DNA from: CBDDGJ01 sp965199285
GTDB lineage: Bacteria > Pseudomonadota > Alphaproteobacteria > RS24
Assembly (NCBI GenBank): GCA_965199285.1
Contig: OZ240687.1
Span: 1,984,001 to 2,048,000, forward strand
Direction of reading: 5' to 3'
DNA length: 64,000 nucleotides
The position numbers and the translations under genes were made by a program. Positions within the stretch are counted from its first letter, which is position 1; the number at the start of each line of letters is the position of its first letter. Under the pieces are notes generated by a model that had not been told where the DNA came from, ran no database searches, and saw only the letters and a list, made by a program, of their open reading frames with translations. Shown one piece after another: positions 43,928-52,425 of this stretch.

Positions 43928-44626
43928 TTACTCAAGCCAGTTGCCATAATCGACATTACCCGGCCCGCCGGAAGCAGAAAGGGCAGGCGGGGTAAATAAA
44001 GGCAACCCCAATAAGCCTGCGACAAAGCCACCTAGATGCGCCTGCCACGCAATTTGTATAATCTCACCAGAAGGGGATGTGCCAAGCAGGGTGAAGATTA
44101 TATTGACGATAATATAAGCAAGGATAAAGCCTGCGCCGGCACGATTTTTGATAATTTCAACAATCGACATAAGACGCTTGCGCGGGTGGTCATCGGCGCG
44201 AAAAGCAAAGCGCAAGCTCGCCCCCATGCAAGCAGATACAGCGCCTGATGCGCCGACAATAAAAATCGGCTGATTACCGGTTGCAATAAGTTGCACCAGC
44301 GCCGCGATAATGAGGCAAAACAGATAAAAGCTAAAAAACCTTATCGTGCCAAGCCGCCGCGCGACCATTGTGCCAAAGGCCATCAGCCAGACACTATTCA
44401 CCAACATATGCTCCCAGCCGCTATGGATAAAACCCGAACTGATAAGGGTGGCAAGTGAGGTCCACTCAAAAGGGGTGGCAAAAAACCGTGCAGGCAGAAG
44501 TGCCATATTGACAAAAAATGGCTCTGCCAAAGCTGCGGGCAAAAATTGGCGGGCGAGTTGCGCCCCCAAAATAAGCATCAATATCAGCCCAACCGGACGC
44601 GGTATCTTAAATATCGGTTCGCGCAT
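43928..44626 (-). CDS. rhomboid-family intramembrane serine protease
   Basis: A 232-residue, six-helix protein: WEHMLVNSVWLMAFG (His/Asn of the oxyanion region), GASGAVSACMGA (catalytic Ser in GASG), and AHLGGFVAGLLG (catalytic His). It cleaves within transmembrane helices. Its start codon overlaps the stop of the DsbA-like isomerase gene (TAATG), so the two are coupled. Confidence 0.9.
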   Translation of the reverse strand: MREPIFKIPRPVGLILMLILGAQLARQFLPAALAEPFFVNMALLPARFFATPFEWTSLATLISSGFIHSGWEHMLVNSVWLMAFGTMVARRLGTIRFFSFYLFCLIIAALVQLIATGNQPIFIVGASGAVSACMGASLRFAFRADDHPRKRLMSIVEIIKNRAGAGFILAYIIVNIIFTLLGTSPSGEIIQIAWQAHLGGFVAGLLGLPLFTPPALSASGGPGNVDYGNWLE

Positions 44627-45237
44627 TATGCTGTTTGGGCACGCTGCAAGGCGGCTTCCACCAAAGGCAAACGGTCATTGCCAAAATACATATCGGTCTG
44701 GTTTATGAACATGGTCGGTGAACCAAAGCCGCCGCGTTCAATCACTCTTTGGGTGTTTTCAACCAGGCGGGCTTTTATATCATCGTCTTGAATGCGCGCC
44801 TCGACCATATCCGGTGCCAGCCCCACGCTTTTGCAAATGGCGGCGCGCTCTTGCGGTTGGGATATATCTTTCAATTCCCCCCAATAAGCGTGAAAGGCGT
44901 TGCGGGCAAAATCAGGCAAGCAATTTTCATCTTGCGCCACTAATGCCGCCCGCATAATCTCAACCGCGCGCACCGGAAACACTTCCGGCATGCCAATGCG
45001 AATGCCGCAATAATTTGCCCAATCTTGCAAATCCTTCACATAATAACGGCTTTTTATTTTATGCGGCTTGGCGCGTTGTTCATAAACCGTTTCATTGACT
45101 TTATTAAATATGCCGCCAACCAGAATCGGCTTCCAGTCAATCTCGACCGCGCAGCGGGCGGCAATCTCTTCTACCCGTGAAAAAGCGAGATATGTCCATG
45201 GGCTTGAAATATCAAAATAAAATTCGAATTGCGTCAT
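44626..45237 (-). CDS. DsbA-like 2-hydroxychromene-2-carboxylate isomerase family protein
   Basis: A 203-residue thioredoxin-fold/kappa-class GST-like protein: FEFYFDISSPWTYLAFSRVE at the N-terminus (Ser replaces the DsbA Cys) and GGFGSPTMFINQ at the C-terminus. NahD/HCCA isomerase is the archetype, acting in aromatic degradation with glutathione. The real substrate is unknown. Next to it lie a GMC oxidoreductase and an enoyl-CoA hydratase on the same strand. Confidence 0.83.
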   Translation of the reverse strand: MTQFEFYFDISSPWTYLAFSRVEEIAARCAVEIDWKPILVGGIFNKVNETVYEQRAKPHKIKSRYYVKDLQDWANYCGIRIGMPEVFPVRAVEIMRAALVAQDENCLPDFARNAFHAYWGELKDISQPQERAAICKSVGLAPDMVEARIQDDDIKARLVENTQRVIERGGFGSPTMFINQTDMYFGNDRLPLVEAALQRAQTA

Positions 45238-45239
45238 AT

Positions 45240-46877
45240 CTAACTCACATGTTGGGCGGGCAGAAAGGCTTTGCCGCGAATATGGTCAGATATTTTTTCT
45301 GCCATCATAATGGTTGGGGCATTGGTATTGCCGCCGATAAGCGTTGGCATAAGCGAGGCATCAACGACGCGGATATGAGACAGCCCATGCACCTGCCCAT
45401 GCTCATTGGTGACCGCCATTTTATCGGTTCCCATTTTGCACGTGCCGACCGGATGATACAGCGTCTCGCCTTTTGCACGCAGCCACTCATCAAGCTCGGC
45501 ATCATTATCAACATTAATATCGGCGGGCGGGCTAAGCTGTTCACCGCGATAATCATCAAAAGCGGCTTGCAGAAAAATATTGCGGGTTTTGCGAAAGCCA
45601 TTACGCAAATCAATAATATCCTGCTCGGCGCTAAAATAATTCGGATAAAGCAAAGGCGCTGCCATGGGCTCAGCATTGGCAAGGGTGACATGGCCGCGAC
45701 TTTCAGGGCGGCAGCCATAGACAAGCGATGAGAACCCATGCTGTCTGGGAATGTCGCCCCGCCCATGTGAGTCCGCCATCGCCACTGATACATAATGGAT
45801 TTGCATATCCGGAATATCCTTATCAGGGTGCGACTTTAAAAAAGCACCGCCTGCGGTTGGCGGGTAAGAGGCATCGCCGGTGCCAAAGAGCAAATATTGC
45901 AGCCCCGCCCATTGCTGCCGCCACCATAAGGCGGAACGGTGTAGGGTTACGTCTTGGGTGCAGGAAAATTGGCTAGTGACAGAAATATGGTCTTGCAGAT
46001 TTTTACCCACCCCTTTGCATTCATGAACCATATCAATGCCATGCGGGGTAATATCGCCCCTATCACCCACCCCGCTGCGCATCAGAATTTGCGGGCTGTT
46101 CAACGCCCCGGCGGAGAGGATAATTTCTTTTTTAGCATCAATAATATGGGTTTCGCCATTTTGGATAATTTCGACAGAAACCGCTTTTTTGCCCTCAAAT
46201 ATAATCCGGTTTACGGTCACTTCGGTTTCGGCGATAAGGTTATCGCGGGGTAAGGCAGGGTGCAAATAAGCCCGCGCTGCCGAGCAGCGTTTGGTTCCCT
46301 TTATCGTATGCTCATAGCGCGATACACCTTCTTGCTGTCGGCCGTTAAAATCGCGGGTATAGGGAAGCCCTGCCTGTTGCCCTGCCTCGATAAATTTATC
46401 GAGCAAAAGATCATTTTTGCGATCAGATTTTTTAACCCCTAACGGGCCATCAAAGCCGTGATAATCCTCATCGCCATCACCCTCAAAACATTCGGCGCGC
46501 TTAAAATAAGGCAAAATGCTTTCATATGACCAGCCCTTATTGCCAAGCTGGCTCCAATGATCATAATCCCATGCATGCCCTCTTATATAGACCATGGCGT
46601 TAATGGAAGAGGAACCGCCCCAGCCACGCCCACGCGGCCAATAGAGTTCGCGTCCGCCCATTTGCTCTTGCGGTTCGGTTGTGAACCCATAATTATGGTC
46701 ATTCGCTTCGGGCACAAGTTGCGAATAGCCCGCTGGCATGTGGATAAATAAATTCTTATCCTTTTTACCGGCTTCCAAAATCAGAACCTTATTCTGCTTG
46801 TCTTCGCTTAATCGGTTGGCCAGCACACAACCGGCGCTGCCCGCGCCGATAATAATATAATCTGCTGTGGTTATCAT
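45240..46877 (-). CDS. GMC-family FAD oxidoreductase (choline/alcohol dehydrogenase type)
   Basis: A 545-residue protein. N-terminal ADYIIIGAGSAGCVLANRLS (FAD), then WPRGRGWGGSSSINAMVYIR (GMC signature 1), SAGALNSPQILMRSG (signature 2) and LYHPVGTCKMG with the catalytic His. Resembles BetA-like and polyethylene-glycol/alcohol dehydrogenases; the exact substrate is not given by sequence. Start at 46877 chosen because AAAGGA lies upstream; an ATG six codons earlier overlaps the previous gene. Confidence 0.87.
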   Translation of the reverse strand: MITTADYIIIGAGSAGCVLANRLSEDKQNKVLILEAGKKDKNLFIHMPAGYSQLVPEANDHNYGFTTEPQEQMGGRELYWPRGRGWGGSSSINAMVYIRGHAWDYDHWSQLGNKGWSYESILPYFKRAECFEGDGDEDYHGFDGPLGVKKSDRKNDLLLDKFIEAGQQAGLPYTRDFNGRQQEGVSRYEHTIKGTKRCSAARAYLHPALPRDNLIAETEVTVNRIIFEGKKAVSVEIIQNGETHIIDAKKEIILSAGALNSPQILMRSGVGDRGDITPHGIDMVHECKGVGKNLQDHISVTSQFSCTQDVTLHRSALWWRQQWAGLQYLLFGTGDASYPPTAGGAFLKSHPDKDIPDMQIHYVSVAMADSHGRGDIPRQHGFSSLVYGCRPESRGHVTLANAEPMAAPLLYPNYFSAEQDIIDLRNGFRKTRNIFLQAAFDDYRGEQLSPPADINVDNDAELDEWLRAKGETLYHPVGTCKMGTDKMAVTNEHGQVHGLSHIRVVDASLMPTLIGGNTNAPTIMMAEKISDHIRGKAFLPAQHVS

Positions 46878-46879
46878 AT

Positions 46880-47659
46880 TTATTTTCCTTTCCATTGTGG
46901 CATACGCTTTTCGGCAAAAGCACGGGGGCCTTCTTGTGCATCTTCTGAGTGGATTAAAACCGTAATTTCGGAATATTGTGAGTTATCGCATGCGTCGGTT
47001 ATATCGGCTATTTTCAGGCTTTCCAGAACAACTTGCCGTGATGTGCGGATCGATACGGGCGAACAGGCGCTGATCATGCCTGCCCATTCTTGCGCGGTAT
47101 CGATAAGCTGATCGGCAGGCACAACCGCGCTTACAAAGCCAAGCTGCTGCCCCTCGGCGGCGCTTACTTGGCGGCCGGTCAAGATCATACTCATTGCTTG
47201 TTTAAGGCCAATCTCGCGCGGCAAACGTTGTAGTCCACCCGCCAGCGCCGCTAGCCCGACTTTCGGTTCAGGAAGGGCAAAAATGGCATGTTCGGCGGCG
47301 ATAATAATATCGCAGGCAAGCGCAATTTCAAACCCGCCCCCCATCGCAAAACCGTTAATCGCCGCAATAATCGGCTTTTTACGATCATAGCGTGAGGTGA
47401 GGCTTGCAAAGCCGGTTTCGGGAACTGTAATCTTATGCCCCTCGGCCTGGTAGCGCAGATCATTGCCCGCACTAAATGCTTTATCGCCAGCGCCGGTTAT
47501 AATCGCGACCCACAGATCATCATTATTTTCAAACTGGTCAATAATACCAACAAATTCTTCATTTGCGGGGGGGTGAAGCGCGTTCATCCGCTCCGGCCGG
47601 TTTATTGTGATTGTCATTATATGCTCGTGAATATCGACCTTGGCAAATTCATAATCCAT
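46880..47659 (-). CDS. enoyl-CoA hydratase/isomerase (crotonobetainyl-CoA hydratase-like)
   Basis: A 259-residue crotonase-fold protein: AFSAGNDLRYQAEG, then AAINGFAMGGGFEIALACDI (oxyanion-hole GGG), LPEPKVGLAALAGG with the Glu of the catalytic region, and the family C-terminus AFAEKRMPQWKGK. Closest in form to CaiD-type hydratases. It precedes the GMC gene by three bases, in a likely gene cluster for degradation of a side-chain alcohol or acid. Confidence 0.85.
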   Translation of the reverse strand: MDYEFAKVDIHEHIMTITINRPERMNALHPPANEEFVGIIDQFENNDDLWVAIITGAGDKAFSAGNDLRYQAEGHKITVPETGFASLTSRYDRKKPIIAAINGFAMGGGFEIALACDIIIAAEHAIFALPEPKVGLAALAGGLQRLPREIGLKQAMSMILTGRQVSAAEGQQLGFVSAVVPADQLIDTAQEWAGMISACSPVSIRTSRQVVLESLKIADITDACDNSQYSEITVLIHSEDAQEGPRAFAEKRMPQWKGK

Positions 47660-47674
47660 TATTTGTCTCCCTTA

Positions 47675-48208
47675 TTATTTTAAAATCTCTTGTAAGTCTC
47701 GTTTAAAGCGTTGCCAGTTTTCAACATAATGTTGGGCTGAGGCACGCAAACTCTTGGTGGTGGCTTCGTCAATCTCTCGCACAATTTTGCCGGGCATGCC
47801 AAGCACCATTGAATTATCGGGTATTTCCTTGCCTTCACCGATAAGCGCATGCGCGCCGATCAGGCAATTTTTGCCAATTTTTGCGCCATTCAAAATGGTC
47901 GCTCCGATACCGATAAGGCTGTTATCGCCAATCGTACAACCATGTAACATAACCTGATGACCAATGGTGACATCCGCCCCGATGGTGAGCGGAAAACCTG
48001 GGTCTGTATGCATAACCGCGCCATCTTGTACATTGCTGCCTTCGCCAATAATGATCGGTTCATTATCGCCGCGCAAAACCGCGCCAAACCAGATGCTAGC
48101 ATTTTCATGCAAGATAATATTGCCGATAATTTGTGCATCGGGCGCAACCCAATAATTTCCAGAATCTGGAAATTGCGGTTGTGTATCTTCCAATTTATAA
48201 ATTGCCAT
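47675..48208 (-). CDS. gamma-class carbonic anhydrase family protein (left-handed beta-helix)
   Basis: A 177-residue hexapeptide-repeat protein: APDAQIIGNIILHENASIWF, AVLRGDNEPI, VMHTDPGFPL and IGHQVMLHGCTIGD (the metal-ligand histidines), then GIGATILNGAKIG. YrdA/CaiE/PaaY type. Carbonic anhydrase or thioesterase activity is known in the family. Start at 48208 by a GAGGG upstream. First gene of the minus-strand group, before the hydratase. Confidence 0.88.
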   Translation of the reverse strand: MAIYKLEDTQPQFPDSGNYWVAPDAQIIGNIILHENASIWFGAVLRGDNEPIIIGEGSNVQDGAVMHTDPGFPLTIGADVTIGHQVMLHGCTIGDNSLIGIGATILNGAKIGKNCLIGAHALIGEGKEIPDNSMVLGMPGKIVREIDEATTKSLRASAQHYVENWQRFKRDLQEILK

Positions 48209-48295
48209 TTTTCCCTCTTCCTGATAGTGATGATATGGTGACAAAATTAGCACTAAAAACCAAGTCTTTTTTATGCAATAATCTTTTTTAAGCCA

Positions 48296-49033
48296 ATGAA
48301 ACGATATTTATCACAATCAGTTTTAGAGCGGCAATGGTCTGTTTGGATTATTCCGATCGGTGTTTTTGTGGGTATTATTTTATGTGCTTTAGGGGTGATA
48401 TGGTTTTATTTTGGGCCGGGGTTTGCGGCATTATGGGGGGATGAATTATCCTTTAGTTCATCGCCAGAGATCGTTCATATTGAGATGGGGGGTGCTTTAT
48501 TTCCGGTGCCAGGAAATTATACACGCTATGGTCGTGACCGTCGGGCTGATAAGCACCAGCATGTTATTCTGCATGCGGTTTATCCGGATATGTCTGGCTA
48601 TGATTCTGATACGGCGGATGCCATTGAAACTATGGATGAGCGGGTTATTTTGATGACCTTGCTTGAAGCTGAAGATGGTTTGCCGTTGGCTCATTATTTC
48701 GATAAAATCTATAAGCCCGAGCTGATTTCACCCCACCAAAAAGAGGCATGGGGTTATGATTTAGATGCGTTTCATTTTCGCGAGGGAAGCTCATATCATG
48801 GGCGCACCCTATTGCGCCATGCAGAGGATACGGGATTAAGTCACCGCCCGCATGATATTTTGTTTTTATGCGAAGCGGATATGTGCGAAACGCGCTTAAT
48901 GCCGGCACAAAATGTGCAGGTGAGTTATCGTATTCACAAAAACCTGTTGGTTGATTGGCGACGGATTGATCAATCCATTTATCAGCTTTTTAAGAGCTGG
49001 CGCGCCAATGCGCGCAAAATAAGAAGTGAATAA
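48296..49033 (+). CDS. conserved-type hypothetical protein with one N-terminal membrane span
   Basis: A 245-residue protein. A basic N-terminus is followed by one transmembrane segment (VWIIPIGVFVGIILCALGVI). A soluble, probably periplasmic domain follows with histidines and acidic residues (FPVPGNYTRYGRDRRAD, HFREGSSYHGRTLLRHAED) and two cysteines (FLCEADMCETR) that could be a disulfide. Not recognised. Stands alone, divergent from the carbonic anhydrase gene. Confidence 0.65.
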   Translation: MKRYLSQSVLERQWSVWIIPIGVFVGIILCALGVIWFYFGPGFAALWGDELSFSSSPEIVHIEMGGALFPVPGNYTRYGRDRRADKHQHVILHAVYPDMSGYDSDTADAIETMDERVILMTLLEAEDGLPLAHYFDKIYKPELISPHQKEAWGYDLDAFHFREGSSYHGRTLLRHAEDTGLSHRPHDILFLCEADMCETRLMPAQNVQVSYRIHKNLLVDWRRIDQSIYQLFKSWRANARKIRSE

Positions 49034-49057
49034 AGTCTTCCCTAAATCCCTTAATCC

Positions 49058-49270
49058 TTAAATTGTTGGTAGATCAAACTCTAAAATCGCCATATTAAAG
49101 TCATAAGATACTTCGCCGTCTTCTTCATCGCGGAAAAGTGTGCCGATAAATTCGTCGCCCAAAAAGACCTCAACCATGTCGTCCTTAACGCCTCGACGAA
49201 GGTTTAGAGCATCATTGGAAAATTTAAGGCGCAAATAAGTTTGTATTCTGAGAACTTCATCATTATCCAT
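49058..49270 (-). CDS. DUF3126-family protein (single domain)
   Basis: A 70-residue protein: DEVLRIQTYLRLKFSNDAL, VEVFLGDEFIGTLFRDEEDG and SYDFNMAILEFDL. This is the standard alphaproteobacterial DUF3126, usually near cysE, and its function is unknown. Here it is the last of four related minus-strand genes after cysE. It keeps the ancestral C-terminus FDLPTI, which the double-domain paralogues have lost to a frame change. Confidence 0.87.
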   Translation of the reverse strand: MDNDEVLRIQTYLRLKFSNDALNLRRGVKDDMVEVFLGDEFIGTLFRDEEDGEVSYDFNMAILEFDLPTI

Positions 49271-49315
49271 AATAAAGACTCCTTAAAACCCCTCGCGCCT
49301 TAAATTGTCGACAGA

Positions 49316-49735
49316 TCAAAGGTTTGAAACCTTCACATGAAAGGTATAAGTTTTTTCGCCATCTTCTCCAACGTCGCGGAAAATTGTACCGAAAAATTTG
49401 TCACCCTTGGAGGCATCAATTACGTGACCCGCAATGCCTTGTTGAAGGATTATAGTTTCATCAGAAAAAGCTTTGCGTAACTGAGCTTGTAGTTCTTTTA
49501 TTTTGTCCTGAGTTTCATTCTTTGGGTCTTCCCCCTTAATAAAGGTAAAATCCCCTTCATCTCCGCCTATATCGGGGATAAGTGTAATAGCAAATCTGTC
49601 ACCCACAAAGATTGAAAGCTCGTTAGGCTTACCACTCCGGCGAACGGTTATAGTATCATTGGAAAGACCTCTGCGAAATTCAGCTTGCAGTTTTTGTATC
49701 GCATCATTCGTTATATTATCAGTTTCATTCGTCAT
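49316..49735 (-). CDS. double-domain DUF3126 paralogue 3
   Basis: A 139-residue protein made of two DUF3126-like halves: IQKLQAEFRRGLSNDTITVR with FVGDRFAITLIPDIGG, and IKELQAQLRKAFSDETIILQ with KGDKFFGTIFRDVGEDGEK. It ends KVSNL. The most diverged of the three doubles. Immediately after its stop the DNA still reads FDLSTI-stop in another frame. Ribosome binding site AAGGAG at 8-9 bases. Function unknown. Confidence 0.8.
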   Translation of the reverse strand: MTNETDNITNDAIQKLQAEFRRGLSNDTITVRRSGKPNELSIFVGDRFAITLIPDIGGDEGDFTFIKGEDPKNETQDKIKELQAQLRKAFSDETIILQQGIAGHVIDASKGDKFFGTIFRDVGEDGEKTYTFHVKVSNL

Positions 49736-49762
49736 TATATATCTCCTTAAATTGTCGGTAGA

Positions 49763-50179
49763 TCAAAGGTTTGAAAGCTTCGCATGAAAGGTATAGGTTT
49801 TTTCGCCGTCTTCAATGTCGCAGGAAATTACACCGATAAATTTGTCACCCTTGAAGGCATCAATTAAGTGATTCGCGATGCCTTGACGAAGGATTATACT
49901 ATCATCGGAAAAAGCTTTGCGTAACTGAGCTTGTAGTTCTTTTACTTCGTCCTCAGTTGGGATCCTTACGTCTCCTGCGTTATGAAAGCTAAAATCCCCT
50001 TCATCCCCGCCTATATCGGGGGTAAGTGTGCCGGCAAATTCGTCACCCACAAAGACTGCAAGTACGTTAGGCATACCACTCCGGAGAATGGCTATAGTAT
50101 CATTGGAAAAACTTTTGCGTAATTCAGCTTGCAGTTTTTGTATCGTATCATTCGTTATATTATCAGTTTCATTCGTCAT
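49763..50179 (-). CDS. double-domain DUF3126 paralogue 2
   Basis: A 138-residue protein with the same plan: IQKLQAELRKSFSNDTIAIL and VFVGDEFAGTLTPDIGG in the first half, then VKELQAQLRKAFSDDSIILR and FKGDKFIGVISCDIEDGEK in the second. It starts exactly 444 bases from paralogue 1, and the spacer, ribosome binding site (AAGGAGATATATA) and first ten codons are identical. A recent tandem duplication is clear. Function unknown. Confidence 0.82.
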   Translation of the reverse strand: MTNETDNITNDTIQKLQAELRKSFSNDTIAILRSGMPNVLAVFVGDEFAGTLTPDIGGDEGDFSFHNAGDVRIPTEDEVKELQAQLRKAFSDDSIILRQGIANHLIDAFKGDKFIGVISCDIEDGEKTYTFHAKLSNL

Positions 50180-50206
50180 TATATATCTCCTTAAATTGTC
50201 GGTAGA

Positions 50207-50623
50207 TCAAAGGTTTGAAATCTTCGCGTGAAAGGTATAAGTTTTTTCGCCGTCTTCAACGTCGCAGGAAATTATACCGATGAATTTGTCACCCTTGAAG
50301 GTATCAATTGTGTGATTCGAGATGCCTTGACGAAGGACTATACTATCATCGGAAAAAGCTTTGCGTAACTGAGCTTGTAGTTTTTTTATTTCGTCCTCAG
50401 TTGGACTCTTTACTTCTCCTGCTCTATGAAAGGTAAAATCCCCTTCATCCCCGTCTATGTCGGGGGTAAGTGTACCAGCAAATTTGTCACCCACAAAGAC
50501 TGCAAGTACGTTAGGCATACCACTCCGACGAATGGCTATAGTATCATTGGAAAAACTTTTGCGTAATTCAGCTTGCATTTTTTGCATTTCATCGTTTGTT
50601 ATATTATCAGTTTCATTCGTCAT
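50207..50623 (-). CDS. double-domain DUF3126 paralogue 1
   Basis: A 138-residue protein, two DUF3126-like halves (MQKMQAELRKSFSNDTIAIR and VFVGDKFAGTLTPDID; IKKLQAQLRKAFSDDSIVLR and FKGDKFIGIISCDVEDGEK). First gene after cysE, 28 bases away, with AAGGAG ribosome binding site. The TATATATCTCCTTAAAT block (its RBS region) is duplicated next to it at about 50640-50657. Soluble, acidic, no membrane segment. Function unknown. Confidence 0.82.
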   Translation of the reverse strand: MTNETDNITNDEMQKMQAELRKSFSNDTIAIRRSGMPNVLAVFVGDKFAGTLTPDIDGDEGDFTFHRAGEVKSPTEDEIKKLQAQLRKAFSDDSIVLRQGISNHTIDTFKGDKFIGIISCDVEDGEKTYTFHAKISNL

Positions 50624-50651
50624 TATATATCTCCTTAAATTATATATCTCC

Positions 50652-51476
50652 TTAAATTTGATAATTTATTGATAAGCGGTGATCCATATCACGAGCCGGA
50701 ATATCACCCGCTGGACCACTCACGACTTTTGCCGGCACACCAACCGCGGTTGCATGCGCTGGCACATCGGTCAGCACTACCGAGCCGGCACCTATTTTGG
50801 CACATTTACCAACCCGAATATTACCCAATACTTTTGCGCCGACAGATATGAGGACGCCATCCCCTATTTTGGGATGCCGATCCCCCTCTTGCTTGCCGCT
50901 GCCCCCTAAGGTAACACCATGCAGCATAGAGACATCATCGCCAATGATAGCTGTTTCACCAATGACAATACCAGTTGCATGATCGATAAATACACCTTTG
51001 CCGATTTGGGCGGCAGGGTGAATATCGACCTGAAAAATCTCTGAAATACGGTTTTGTAAATAAAGTGCCAAGCTCCGGCGGTTGTGGTTAATCAGCCAAT
51101 GTGCGGCACGATGGGTTTGCAACGCCAGATAGCCTTTATAATAAAGAATTACATCAAGATAGGTTTTACAAGCCGGATCGCGCTCATAGGCGACGACAAT
51201 ATCAGCCCGCATTGCGTCTTTGATTTTATGATCTGTGAGTGCCTCATGAAATAGTTCTACCAAGGGACGAGCCGGCAATTCGCCACTGCCCAACTTTTCA
51301 CTAAGATGCGCCGCTAGCATTTGCTCTAAACTATCGCAATTCAATACAGTCGTATGAATAAATCCTCTTAACGCTGGTTCGGATGTCGCAACCTCTTTTG
51401 CTTCATCACAAATGCGTGCCCATACCGGATCAGCAATTTCGATTTTTGTTTCGATTGTTGATTGTGTGTTTTTCAT
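50652..51476 (-). CDS. cysE: serine O-acetyltransferase
   Basis: A 274-residue protein. The helical N-terminal domain is followed by a left-handed beta-helix: IHPAAQIGKGVFIDHATGIV, AIIGDDVSMLHGVTLGGSGK (catalytic His-Asp region), RHPKIGDGVLISVGAKVLG and KIGAGSVVL. It makes O-acetylserine for cysteine synthesis. The cysE-DUF3126 order is a known alphaproteobacterial neighbourhood; here the DUF3126 part has been amplified. Divergent from an enoyl-CoA hydratase gene. Confidence 0.94.
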   Translation of the reverse strand: MKNTQSTIETKIEIADPVWARICDEAKEVATSEPALRGFIHTTVLNCDSLEQMLAAHLSEKLGSGELPARPLVELFHEALTDHKIKDAMRADIVVAYERDPACKTYLDVILYYKGYLALQTHRAAHWLINHNRRSLALYLQNRISEIFQVDIHPAAQIGKGVFIDHATGIVIGETAIIGDDVSMLHGVTLGGSGKQEGDRHPKIGDGVLISVGAKVLGNIRVGKCAKIGAGSVVLTDVPAHATAVGVPAKVVSGPAGDIPARDMDHRLSINYQI

Positions 51477-51598
51477 TCATCACCTTACTCACGATAAAAT
51501 GTAGGTTAGATTAGTGGTTTTGTCCAGAGTTTATTTATTGTATATTCATTTATGGTACATATTTTGCTTTGCTGGTGAGGCGCGATAAGGGGGGGTAA

Positions 51599-52390
51599 GT
51601 GGTAAGAATAGAGACACGATCCAAGCATTTATATGCTGAAATTGAGGGGGCGGTTGCGCGGATTATTTTTGATAATCCGGCCAAGCATAATATTGTAAAT
51701 TTTGAAACCTGGCAGGCATTACCGCCGCTTTTTGAGGAACTCGCGACTAATCCCAATATCCGCCTTGTGACCCTTACCGGCGCTGGCGATAAGGCGTTTA
51801 TTGCGGGGGCAGATATTTCGCAATTTGACGATGCGTTTGGGGCGCAGGCGCAAGATTATCATTATGACGATGCGACCGAAGCAGGCTTTGCGGCGATAAG
51901 GGCGTGCTCGCTTCCAACCCTTGCCGCGATTAAAGGCTTATGTATTGGTGGCGGGTTGGGGGTTGCGCTTGCTTGCGATATGCGGCTGGCGCGGGATGAT
52001 GCACAATTTTCCATTCCGGCTGGCAAATTGGGGATTGCCTATCCAATTAACGCGACCCATATGCTGGTTGATATTGTCGGTATGGCAAAGGCAAAAGAGA
52101 TTTTTTATACGGCAAAAACCTATAATGCGGCTGAAGCCCTTGATATGGGGTTGGTAAATGAAGTCACCGATCGGGATAATTTTTCGCAGCAACTGGCAGC
52201 GCTTGAAGCCGTCATTTGCGGTTTGGCACCCCTTAGCTTGCAGACCGCGAAATATGCGATTGATCAGGGCAGGATGGGCGATGTCGAGGGGATGCGTGAA
52301 CGTGCCGCCGCGTGCATAAAAAGTGAAGATTTTATTGAAGGCCGTCGCGCCTATGCTGAAAAGCGCCCCCCACAATTTCAGGCAAAATAA
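51599..52390 (+). CDS. enoyl-CoA hydratase/isomerase family protein
   Basis: A 263-residue crotonase: GAGDKAFIAGADISQFD, AAIKGLCIGGGLGVALACDM (oxyanion hole) and FSIPAGKLGIAYP, ending in the usual AYAEKRPPQFQAK. Start is GTG at 51599 with AAGGGGGG upstream. It is followed 35 bases later by an SDR gene, so the two may act in one acyl-CoA pathway. The exact substrate is not given by sequence. Confidence 0.85.
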   Translation: MVRIETRSKHLYAEIEGAVARIIFDNPAKHNIVNFETWQALPPLFEELATNPNIRLVTLTGAGDKAFIAGADISQFDDAFGAQAQDYHYDDATEAGFAAIRACSLPTLAAIKGLCIGGGLGVALACDMRLARDDAQFSIPAGKLGIAYPINATHMLVDIVGMAKAKEIFYTAKTYNAAEALDMGLVNEVTDRDNFSQQLAALEAVICGLAPLSLQTAKYAIDQGRMGDVEGMRERAAACIKSEDFIEGRRAYAEKRPPQFQAK

Positions 52391-52425
52391 ATAAGCAATA
52401 TAAATATAAAAGAAGGAAGAAAAAA

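Larger units (their letters stand above)
49736..50657 (-). repeat. 444 bp tandem repeat array of DUF3126 double genes
   Basis: Three start codons lie at 49735, 50179 and 50623, exactly 444 bases apart, and gene plus spacer are repeated with high identity in the first two units. The spacer (FDLPTI fossil, then AAGGAGATATATA) is common to all. A short 18 bp direct repeat of the RBS region lies at the upstream end. The array could gain or lose units by recombination. Confidence 0.85.
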
